Shown: positions 1-5,087 of the stretch, piece by piece
Layout: each line of letters opens with the position of its first letter
Position numbering within the stretch: the stretch's first letter is position 1
Assembly (NCBI GenBank): GCA_034933145.1
Contig: JAYFOA010000057.1
Span: 1 to 11,030 of the forward strand
Direction: 5' to 3'
Length of the DNA: 11,030 nt
Origin: UBA4644 sp034933145
Lineage (GTDB): Bacteria > Bacillota > Clostridia > Oscillospirales > Butyricicoccaceae
Notes under the pieces: model-generated
Seen by the model: the letters and a program-made list of their open reading frames with translations, nothing else
The model's database searches: none
What the model was told of the DNA's origin: nothing
Made by a program: the position numbers and the translations under genes

Positions 1-1
1 T

Positions 2-892
2 GCCTACCCCACCCGTGTTTTCAGTATGCGAACGCATCGCGACTGGATCGGCCATGTCTATTTCGTTGAGAGTACGGACGGCCCATACGTTCTCAAGCTC
101 TACCGTCCTTTTCATACAAAGCAGGCCCTTCACTCGACTCATATTATTCAATATCTCACGGCGCAGGGTTATCCGGTTCCTCCGATCGTATGCACATCCT
201 CCGGGGAATCCAATATTGAAGTAGACATGCCGGATGGCCGCTCTGTCGCGATCCTTTATCAGTACATACAAGGGGAAGAGCCCGATCCGGAGACCGACCT
301 AAAGCAGATTGCCGAGCAGACAGGCATCCTGCACCGCCTGATGGCGACATATCCGGGCATGCTGGACCGACATGGAAAGGAATACTATATCGACCGCTAT
401 ATAACGCTTCTGTCACGTATCGGATTTCCGGATAACAAGTTGTCCGATCTGACGCACTACGGAGATGAATTATGGGATCGGTTCGATCAATCGGCCTGGG
501 GGTTCTGCCACGGCGACCTCCATTGCGGGAACATGCTGATGGATAATGGCGGGAACTGCTGGTTATTTGATTTTGACGCAGCCTGCCGTTCCCACCCAGC
601 CGCCGACATCTCAACGATGATCGACAGCACCGACTACTTCCAGTTTCATCCGGAGGATTTTGAAAAGACAACACGCCGGTTGGGACTTTTCCTGCCGAGC
701 TATCAAAAAACGTGCCCTGTAGCCATTGAAGATCACGACATTCAATCTATCTATGATTTTATTGCCATCCGGCATTTCGACATTCAGGCGACGATAAGCG
801 AATGTCAGGGTTATTCTCTCCATCATCTAGAAAACCAGCATAGCTGGCTGATGCGCTGGCGCGATCTCTGTGAACAGCGCCTAAAGCTTTGA
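2..892 (+). CDS. Phosphotransferase of the APH/choline kinase fold, 5' partial
   Basis: This is a probable small-molecule or protein kinase of the aminoglycoside phosphotransferase superfamily, acting in the cytoplasm. Numbering from the first visible ATG (base 26), a strand carrying YVLKLYR holds the likely ATP-binding Lys24. The catalytic loop HGDLHCGN lies at residues 162-169 and the metal-binding DFD at 182-184. The frame is open without a stop back to base 2, and the ATG lies where family members are already inside the N-lobe sheet, so the true start is probably upstream and the gene is cut by the window edge. The visible part is about 290 residues, near full length. The substrate cannot be read from sequence: spectinomycin/homoserine kinase-like and SrkA-like proteins share these motifs, so drug resistance should not be assumed. 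The next gene follows after 107 nt on the same strand. Confidence 0.85.
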   Translation, partial: AYPTRVFSMRTHRDWIGHVYFVESTDGPYVLKLYRPFHTKQALHSTHIIQYLTAQGYPVPPIVCTSSGESNIEVDMPDGRSVAILYQYIQGEEPDPETDLKQIAEQTGILHRLMATYPGMLDRHGKEYYIDRYITLLSRIGFPDNKLSDLTHYGDELWDRFDQSAWGFCHGDLHCGNMLMDNGGNCWLFDFDAACRSHPAADISTMIDSTDYFQFHPEDFEKTTRRLGLFLPSYQKTCPVAIEDHDIQSIYDFIAIRHFDIQATISECQGYSLHHLENQHSWLMRWRDLCEQRLKL

Positions 893-923
893 TTTCACCG
901 ACCCACCGCTTAGCGTCTGACCG

Positions 924-962
924 CATGGAGATAGGCCATGTTCATGGTGTTCCAACTCCATG
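924..962 (+). other. Nested inverted repeat before the first GNAT gene
   Basis: CATGGAG (924-930) pairs with CTCCATG (956-962). Between them GCCAT (935-939) can pair with ATGGT (944-948) around the loop GTTC, with one G-U pair. No T-run follows, so it does not look like a rho-independent terminator. It lies 25 nt before the AGGAGG of the GNAT gene, so it could be an RNA structure in that gene's leader or chance. Confidence 0.25.
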
Positions 963-999
963 AGTGCTACCCGAAAAATCCTGATCAGGAGGTTTCCAG

Positions 1000-1419
1000 A
1001 TGTTTCAAATGGAATATGCAGCGAGCGAGGACATTGCCCTCTGGCGCAGGTTTGATAAACACATTTCGGAAAGCGAGCTGCTTTCCAAAATTGCCGACAA
1101 GCGGTGCTATATTTTGAAAAACAATGCTGTCCCGGTTGGGATCATGCGGTACAATCTTTTCTGGGATTCTCTCCCCTTCCTGACACTGATATATCTCGAA
1201 GAGGAGGCCAGGAGAAAGGGCTACGGAAAAAGCGCCTTACTTCAATGGGAATCCGAGATGCGTTTGCTCGGATTCCCCTGCACCATGACCTCGACACAGG
1301 CGGATGAAACCGCACAGTTTTTCTACCGAAGGCTTGGGTACAGAGACGCAGGCTGCTTAATTCTTGACACGACCCCGCTTGCTCAGCCCACAGAAATTTT
1401 CTTTGTCAAAACTCTCTGA
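1000..1419 (+). CDS. GNAT-family N-acetyltransferase
   Basis: A single-domain GNAT enzyme of 139 residues, expected to transfer an acetyl group from acetyl-CoA to an amine of an unknown small molecule or protein in the cytoplasm. The acetyl-CoA pyrophosphate-binding motif A is seen as LIYLEEEARRKGYGKSALL around residues 63-81, with RRKGYG as the Q/RxxGxG/A core. The C-terminal motif B helix and strand are AQFFYRRLGYRDAG at about 105-118. The start is set by AGGAGG at 987-992, 7 nt before the ATG. Length is normal for a minimal GNAT protein. It follows the kinase gene by 107 nt and may be co-transcribed with it. The pairing of a kinase-fold enzyme with an acetyltransferase is reminiscent of small-molecule modification genes, but no substrate can be named. 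Confidence 0.85.
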   Translation: MFQMEYAASEDIALWRRFDKHISESELLSKIADKRCYILKNNAVPVGIMRYNLFWDSLPFLTLIYLEEEARRKGYGKSALLQWESEMRLLGFPCTMTSTQADETAQFFYRRLGYRDAGCLILDTTPLAQPTEIFFVKTL

Positions 1420-1588
1420 TATTGCCTTAATTTCTTCCGCCGGCGTTCATAATATATGCAGAGATAAACAGCATCCGCCGGACAATCACAAGGGTGGCTA
1501 CTGTCTTTCCAGGACTGCGCCGTCAGGTGAATAAGCCATGGAAATTCGCCGCATTTTCTGTCCATCGCTTTCCCTTTCTCCCATATTC
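1420..1588. other. Intergenic stretch with no recognised gene
   Basis: These bases lie between the GNAT stop codon and the terminator hairpin. CCGCCGG occurs twice as a direct repeat. I see no ribosome binding site with an open frame and no riboswitch consensus that I recognise. It may simply be the 3' untranslated region of the GNAT transcript. Confidence 0.4.
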
Positions 1589-1619
1589 GGCACCTGATCA
1601 TATAATTGGGTGCCTTTTT
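1589..1619 (+). terminator. Rho-independent terminator after the first GNAT gene
   Basis: GGCACC (1589-1594) pairs with GGTGCC (1609-1614). The stem can extend inward by two G-U and two A-U pairs (TGAT with ATTG). TTTTT follows at 1615-1619 and another T-run a few bases later. It would end transcription from the kinase/GNAT pair and insulate pta. Confidence 0.65.
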
Positions 1620-1663
1620 CCATTTTTCGGTTTTGCATAGAGAAAATTCGGATGATATGTCTA

Positions 1664-1691
1664 TTGCAATTATTTTTTTTTGTAATATGAT
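1664..1691 (+). promoter_or_regulatory. Sigma-A-type promoter of pta, with a T9 tract in the spacer
   Basis: TTGCAA (1664-1669) resembles a -35 box and TATGAT (1686-1691) a -10 box, separated by 16 bp. The spacer contains nine consecutive T residues (1673-1681), so slippage could change the spacing. The inferred transcript would begin near 1698, about 35 nt before the pta start. Confidence 0.55.
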
Positions 1692-1732
1692 AAAAAAGAA
1701 GAGAACAAGAAACGTTTCAGGAGGTTGAGACT

Positions 1733-2704
1733 ATGTTCGACAGCATGATTGAAAAACTGAAAGCCACCCATCAAAAGCTTGTGTTTACCGAGGGGCCGGA
1801 TCCGCGGATTCTGGAAGCCGCGAGCCGCCTGAAAAAGGAAAAAATCCTGGAGCCCCTGCTTCTGGGTAATCCGGAAGAAGTTCGGGCTGCGGCGAAAAAG
1901 TATGGATTTTCCATTGACGGTATCGAGATCATCGATCCGCTGAACTACCCCGAGTTTGACGCAATGGTTGCGAAGATGGTTGAACTGCGCAAGGGAAAAA
2001 TGGATGAGGCCGCCTGCCGCGACGCGCTCAAAAAGTCCAACTATTTTGGCACAATGCTCGTAAAGATGGGCTATGCCGACGGTCTGCTGGGCGGCGCGAC
2101 CTATTCTACAGCTGACACGGTTCGTCCGGCACTGCAGATCATCAAGACCAAGCCGGGCTGCCATATCGTTTCCAGCTCCTTTATCCTTTATCGTGAAACC
2201 GAAAAGGGTGATGAGCGGTATGCGATGGCCGACTGTGCCATCAACATTGATCCTACCGAGGATGAGCTGGTGGAGATTGCCACCGAGACCGTTAAGACCG
2301 CTCGTATCTTCTCCATTGACCCGAAGGTCGCAATGCTTTCTTACAGCACGCTGGGCTCCGGCAAGGGAGAAGATGTGGACAAGATCCGCAACGCTACCGC
2401 CAAGCTGAAAGCAATGAATCCTGACTTTCCGGTGGACGGCGAGCTGCAGTTTGACGCCGCCTTTGCCCCGGAAGTTGCAAAGACGAAGGCCTCCCAATCC
2501 CCCGTGGCCGGTCACGCCAACACCTTTGTTTTCCCGGACATCAATGCCGGCAATATCGGCTATAAGATTGCCCAGCGACTGGGCGGTTTTGAAGCCTATG
2601 GCCCAATTCTGCAGGGTCTGAACGCGCCTATCAACGACCTCTCCCGCGGCTGCAATGCCGATGAGGTCTATAAGATGGCCATCATCACCGCATCTATTCA
2701 CTGA
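1733..2704 (+). CDS. pta: Phosphate acetyltransferase
   Basis: Interconverts acetyl-CoA plus phosphate with acetyl phosphate plus CoA in the cytoplasm. With acetate kinase this makes ATP and acetate during fermentation. The 323-residue protein is the short single-domain form usual in Firmicutes, without the N-terminal regulatory part of the long enterobacterial form. Family signatures are GGATYSTADTVRPALQII (120-137), MLSYSTLGSGKGEDV (201-215), the ELQFDAA segment (237-243), PDINAGNIGYKIAQRLGG (268-285) and the active-site region NDLSRGCNADEVY (301-313). AGGAGG at 1719-1724 sits 8 nt before the ATG. A promoter lies upstream and a strong hairpin downstream, so it appears monocistronic. No acetate kinase gene is next to it, unlike the common pta-ackA layout. 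A phosphate butyryltransferase is less likely given the motifs. Confidence 0.96.
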   Translation: MFDSMIEKLKATHQKLVFTEGPDPRILEAASRLKKEKILEPLLLGNPEEVRAAAKKYGFSIDGIEIIDPLNYPEFDAMVAKMVELRKGKMDEAACRDALKKSNYFGTMLVKMGYADGLLGGATYSTADTVRPALQIIKTKPGCHIVSSSFILYRETEKGDERYAMADCAINIDPTEDELVEIATETVKTARIFSIDPKVAMLSYSTLGSGKGEDVDKIRNATAKLKAMNPDFPVDGELQFDAAFAPEVAKTKASQSPVAGHANTFVFPDINAGNIGYKIAQRLGGFEAYGPILQGLNAPINDLSRGCNADEVYKMAIITASIH

Positions 2705-2729
2705 CCCCCAAATCAATATCTGAACAGCG

Positions 2730-2775
2730 GCCCCGCCGGAGTATATCTCCGGCGGGGCGGTATTTCGTCTTTTTC
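2730..2775 (+). terminator. Strong terminator hairpin after pta
   Basis: A perfect 12-bp G+C-rich stem (2730-2741 with 2747-2758, arms beginning GCCCCGCC) closes a 5-nt TATAT loop. Pyrimidine-rich DNA with TTTTT follows at 2771-2775. The T-run starts about 12 nt after the stem, further than ideal, but stem stability is high. It lies between convergent genes and may also reduce read-through from the methyltransferase on the other strand. Confidence 0.8.
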
Positions 2776-2790
2776 ATATATCGCGCTTTC

Positions 2791-3603
2791 TCACTGTTCT
2801 TTCTGAGAATATATCATGAGCTGCATTTCCTTCTTTGTGGCTGGGCTCCCATAATAATCGGAAAAGGTTTGCATCACATGCATATTGCGCTTTTCAAGAA
2901 TTTCCACAACCTCCGGCAAAGAATACAGACGCGCCCCCTCTCCCTTTCCCAGGGGAACGGGCTTCCGGGCCACTTCTCCGAATACAATTTCCCATCCGCC
3001 ATAAATCATTCTGCGCCGTTCTTTATCCCAATCAAATTCCGGAAGTGACAGAATTTTGGAGCCGATCTGCCAATGCCGCTTGGGAAAATATGCTTCAGCA
3101 TGTTCAGCATTGCAGATGTCCATGAAATGCTTACCGCCGGGCTTTAGTGCTTCAGAAATTTTATCAAATATAAGCAGATTTTCTTCATCGGTTTCCAAAT
3201 ATCCGATCGCTCCATCGGCAAGATTAAGCACAACGTCGAACTCTTTATAAAAATTCAAATCCAAGATATCAGAACACAGAAATCGCACATCGAGCGAAGC
3301 TTTTTCCGCTTCGCTCACTGCATCTTCAATATAGGCTTTCGTAATGTCGACTCCGACAACACGAAACCCTCTGCGCGCCAGCTCCAGAGAATGCCGTCCA
3401 AAACCACAGGCCATATCCAGAATCCGCTCAGATCCCGAAAGTTTAAGCGTCCGGATAATGAAATCCACCTGATCTTCCGTATCTTCAACCCACGATTGAT
3501 CCTTGATGTGCAGGGACCAGCCTTCCTCCATACCTTTTTGCTCTGCTGCTGTTTTCTTCTTCGGCCGATAGCCATAGATGGTTCCATTAACGATGTCTCT
3601 CAT
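2791..3603 (-). CDS. Class I SAM-dependent methyltransferase
   Basis: A cytoplasmic S-adenosylmethionine-dependent methyltransferase of about 270 residues with unknown substrate. Numbering from the longer start, motif I is ILDMACGFGRHSLELA (63-78), the acidic residue binding the SAM ribose is in VVGVDIT (Asp88), motif II-like CSDILDL is at 112-118, and LKPGGKHFMDI near 155-165 is the usual post-motif. The fold resembles the methyltransferase-11/25 groups. Two ATG codons are possible: 3609 and 3603. The only ribosome binding site, GAGG read on the minus strand at 3614-3611, is 1 nt from the first and 7 nt from the second, so 3603 is preferred. It converges on pta and diverges from the broken DUF255 gene. 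Promoter elements on the minus strand are weak. Confidence 0.85.
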   Translation of the reverse strand: MRDIVNGTIYGYRPKKKTAAEQKGMEEGWSLHIKDQSWVEDTEDQVDFIIRTLKLSGSERILDMACGFGRHSLELARRGFRVVGVDITKAYIEDAVSEAEKASLDVRFLCSDILDLNFYKEFDVVLNLADGAIGYLETDEENLLIFDKISEALKPGGKHFMDICNAEHAEAYFPKRHWQIGSKILSLPEFDWDKERRRMIYGGWEIVFGEVARKPVPLGKGEGARLYSLPEVVEILEKRNMHVMQTFSDYYGSPATKKEMQLMIYSQKEQ

Positions 3604-3659
3604 AATCATGCCTCTTTCCCTTCGGATAACTTAAGTATAAAGAAATTGTGAAAAAAGAA

Positions 3660-3688
3660 TAGACTTATAATATTGGGCATGGTATAAT
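3660..3688 (+). promoter_or_regulatory. Extended -10 promoter for the DUF255 gene
   Basis: TAGACT (3660-3665) matches four of six -35 bases. A 17-bp spacer leads to TATAAT (3683-3688), preceded by TGG, giving an extended -10 element (TGnTATAAT). The -10 is part of the 12-bp palindrome TATAATATTATA (3683-3694), so a -10 hexamer can be read on both strands, but I see no matching -35 for the minus strand. Transcription would start near 3695, right before the leader hairpin. Confidence 0.65.
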
Positions 3689-3696
3689 ATTATATT

Positions 3697-3726
3697 AGGT
3701 GTGGAAATCAAATGATTTTCGCACCT
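3697..3726 (+). promoter_or_regulatory. 13-bp leader hairpin or operator-like inverted repeat
   Basis: Bases 3697-3709 pair with 3714-3726 (AGGTG...CACCT at the base, AAATC...GATTT near the loop) around a 4-nt AAAT loop, with two G-U pairs. It begins at or just after the predicted transcription start and lies 83 nt before the ATG at 3809. Only a weak T-run (CTTTTAAAG) follows, so a terminator is uncertain. A 5' RNA-stabilising hairpin or a repressor site overlapping the start point are alternatives. Confidence 0.5.
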
Positions 3727-3808
3727 GTTGCTTTTAAAGTGTCTGTTCCGCGGATAACCGCCGATAATTTCCTCCGCTCCGGCCAACACTAACGCCGAGG
3801 TGACCCAT

Positions 3809-3988
3809 ATGCAGCATACAAATGAACTCATTCATGAATCAAGTCCCTATTTACTTCAACATGCCCACAACCCCGTAAATTGGTATCCATGGGGGAATCA
3901 AGCCCTTGAAAAGGCGCGGCGGGAAGATAAGCCAATCTTTCTCTCCATCGGCTATTCCGCCTGTCACTGGTGCCATGTCAGTTATTAA
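3809..3988 (+). pseudogene. Original head of the DUF255 thioredoxin-domain gene (fragment 1)
   Basis: The first 57 residues match the start of YyaL/SPATA20-like proteins: ELIHESSPYLLQHAHNPVNW, then KPIFLSIGYSACHWCHV. Family members continue after CHWCHV with MAHESFED, but here the frame runs on as SY and stops at TAA 3986-3988. GAGGTG (3796-3801) is 7 nt before the ATG at 3809; a GTG at 3800 lies inside that binding site and is rejected. Base composition matches the body at 5071-6789, so this is probably the native head, cut by the inserted segment. The missing continuation is found about 1.1 kb downstream. The product would be 59 residues, lacking most of the thioredoxin fold, and is unlikely to work alone. 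Confidence 0.85.
3962..3978 (+). repeat. Left copy of the 17-bp direct repeat flanking the insertion
   Basis: TGTCACTGGTGCCATGT encodes the CHWCHV active-site codons and recurs at 5071-5087 with a single C-to-T change. Host-like sequence ends here, and AT-rich sequence begins with CAGTTATTAACAG. Confidence 0.8.
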
Positions 3989-4031
3989 CAGTAATCTTTG
4001 AGAACGGAGCTTATATTTTTTTGTGTTAGTT

Positions 4032-4040
4032 TGGGATAAT
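4032..4040 (+). promoter_or_regulatory. Possible extended -10 element for the second GNAT gene
   Basis: TGGGATAAT fits the extended -10 pattern TGnTATAAT with one mismatch and lies 39 nt before the GNAT start. No good -35 is seen at the right distance. Confidence 0.3.
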
Positions 4041-4079
4041 ATTGACTGAATTCTAATAATACCGAGGTGCGTCTTTGAA

Positions 4080-4541
4080 ATGGATAATATTACAATAATT
4101 AAGTATAATTCAATGTACGCTGATGAAGTAGTTAAAATGTGGCGTCAAAGTAAGGAAAAAGCATTAGGACAAAAAGAGATTCATTCATTTGAAGGCCATG
4201 TATATTTTTTAAATAATATTTTAAGTAAAGACAACCAGATATATATTGCTGTTGATTTGGTTACTAACAAGGTCGTTGGTATATCAGCTTTTAATGAAGA
4301 TGAAATAAACCAATTATACATTCATACTAATTATCAGGGAAAAGGAATTGGAGAAAAACTTGTAAATCTTGCAAAAACAAATTCTAATGGTAGACTGACT
4401 TTATATACTTTCGAGGTAAATAGCAAAGCGCAAAGATTCTATGAAAAACATGGTTTTAAGATAATTGACAGGGGTCACGAAAATGAAGAAAACCTTGATG
4501 ATATTAAGTATGAATGGATAGCAAGCGCTGAAGTACCCTGA
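4080..4541 (+). CDS. GNAT-family N-acetyltransferase carried in the inserted segment
   Basis: A 153-residue GNAT enzyme, probably transferring acetyl from acetyl-CoA to an unknown amine. Motif A is EINQLYIHTNYQGKGIGEKL (75-94), with Q86-G-K-G-I-G as the CoA-binding core. The motif B region NSKAQRFYEKHGFKIIDRG (114-132) is typical of this family. GAGGTG at 4064-4069 is 10 nt before the ATG, a slightly long spacing. The gene is much more AT-rich than the flanking genes and uses A/T-ending codons, a sign of transfer together with the segment around it. It is complete, lies between the two broken DUF255 heads, and may be transcribed from the pre-existing DUF255 promoter as well as its own weak one. 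It is not similar enough to the GNAT at 1000-1419 to be a recent duplicate. Confidence 0.9.
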   Translation: MDNITIIKYNSMYADEVVKMWRQSKEKALGQKEIHSFEGHVYFLNNILSKDNQIYIAVDLVTNKVVGISAFNEDEINQLYIHTNYQGKGIGEKLVNLAKTNSNGRLTLYTFEVNSKAQRFYEKHGFKIIDRGHENEENLDDIKYEWIASAEVP

Positions 4542-4889
4542 CAAAGGCCATAATTAGACTACGTTAAGGTTACGATATAACCATTTTCTATATAGATGAT
4601 GAAGCTTTATCAGGGATTAGTGGACGATGTGTTCTTTGGGAAAGAAGTCTTGGACGATTGGCCAATAAGAGTGACTGAGATATTAGAAATTGGATACCGT
4701 TAATACGCAATAAAGGCTGGCTTTTTTCAGATCTGAAAATCTGGTTTGAGGCATCTTTTTTTTATAGATGAAAACCTAAAGCCTCCCAAATTAGGAAGTT
4801 TTACAAGTTCTCAATCAGTAGTGCCTTATGTCGATTTAGATACATATTTGGATATACTAAAGTATAACTTTTTTGAGGAGGTGATGCCT
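4542..4889 (+). other. Unexplained AT-rich stretch, possibly a decayed gene
   Basis: No intact gene is seen. Three coding-like pieces occur. One is an open frame at 4596-4703 (35 residues, beginning MMKLYQGLVDD). The second lies in another frame at about 4568-4768 and contains DEALSGISGRCVLWERSLGR and KGWLFSDLKIWFEASFF, interrupted by TGA at 4676. The third is in the frame of the second DUF255 head from about 4746 (FFIDENLKPPKLGSF). The last two could be joined by a one-base slip in the T-run near 4754-4761. I do not recognise a family. A perfect 16-bp palindrome TTTTCAGATCTGAAAA sits at 4724-4739. Confidence 0.3.
4724..4739. repeat. Perfect 16-bp palindrome
   Basis: TTTTCAGATCTGAAAA reads the same on both strands. 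It lies inside the inserted AT-rich segment, between the second GNAT gene and the second DUF255 head. It may be an operator or part of a weak terminator for the GNAT transcript, since it directly follows a GGCTGGC. There is no further support. Confidence 0.35.
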
Positions 4890-5051
4890 GTGAACAATAA
4901 CAAAATACCCAATAGATTAATCCATGAGCGTTCGCCGTATCTGCTTCAACATGCCTATAATCCGGTAGATTGGTTTTCATGGAATAGTGAGGCCTTTGAA
5001 AAAGCCAAACGGGAAGATAAACCTATTTTCCTATCTATTGGGTATAGCTGA
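4890..5051 (+). pseudogene. Second, foreign head of a DUF255 thioredoxin-domain gene (fragment 2)
   Basis: A second copy of the start of a YyaL/SPATA20-like protein: 53 residues with RLIHERSPYLLQHAYNPVDW and REDKPIFLSIGYS, then TGA at 5049-5051 exactly where the CHWCHV codons should follow. Over 45 aligned residues it differs from fragment 1 at 11 positions, mostly conservative, while the DNA differs far more and is AT-rich. It therefore came from another organism rather than from duplication. The start is a GTG with AGGAGG at 4876-4881, 8 nt upstream. An ATG at 4884 is too close to the binding site, and the upstream in-frame extension to 4746 has no ribosome binding site. The expected continuation lies 22 nt further in a +1 frame. 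Confidence 0.85.
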
Positions 5052-5070
5052 CTTGGTTCCACTTTGTTCT
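5049..5070 (+). other. 22-nt filler between the second head and the DUF255 body
   Basis: Family alignment calls for one codon (Ala, Ser or Thr) between IGYS and CHWCH. Here 22 nt beginning TGACTTGGTTCC replace those 3 nt, a net gain of 19. This introduces an in-frame TGA and moves the body into the +1 frame. The filler matches neither head and looks like end-joining filler or a small insertion. Confidence 0.65.
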
Positions 5071-5087
5071 TGTCACTGGTGTCATGT
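5071..5087 (+). repeat. Right copy of the 17-bp direct repeat
   Basis: TGTCACTGGTGTCATGT repeats 3962-3978 with one mismatch and restores the CHWCHV codons at the start of the DUF255 body. Confidence 0.8.

Larger units (their letters stand above)
3979..5070 (+). other. AT-rich inserted segment inside the DUF255 gene
   Basis: About 1.1 kb separates the native head from the body. Composition changes abruptly at both edges: the segment is visibly AT-rich, about one third G+C over the GNAT gene by eye, while the flanking coding DNA is well above half. It carries a GNAT gene, an unexplained stretch and a second DUF255 head, then a 22-nt filler. The 17-bp repeat flanks it. No transposase, integrase, resolvase, group II intron protein or terminal inverted repeats are seen, so it is not a recognisable insertion sequence. 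The partial homology of its right end to the interrupted gene suggests homology-facilitated illegitimate recombination with DNA from an AT-rich Firmicute. Assembly error is possible. Confidence 0.7.

Noticed and set aside
1383..1601. Minus-strand 72-codon frame in the gap before pta
   Set aside because: No Shine-Dalgarno sequence precedes its ATG, it overlaps the terminator hairpin and the GNAT end, and no motif is recognised.
1670..2716. Long minus-strand open frame opposite pta (348 codons)
   Set aside because: It is antisense to a clearly recognised pta. It has no family-like motifs, and it starts in the promoter region without a ribosome binding site.
3631..3831. Minus-strand 66-codon frame in the divergent promoter region
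   Set aside because: It covers the promoter and leader hairpin, is AT-driven, and its start lies inside the DUF255 head.
1000..4541. The two GNAT genes as duplicates of each other
   Set aside because: They share only the general acetyl-CoA motif. Their N-terminal halves, lengths and base composition differ.
4746..4889. In-frame extension upstream of the second DUF255 head
   Set aside because: AGGAGG at 4876-4881 is placed correctly for the GTG at 4890. No binding site precedes 4746, and family proteins start close to the LIHE motif.
3979..5070. Transposon or group II intron as the explanation of the inserted segment
   Set aside because: No transposase, recombinase or reverse transcriptase is encoded. 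The ends are not inverted repeats, and a 17-bp coding repeat is unlike a usual target-site duplication.
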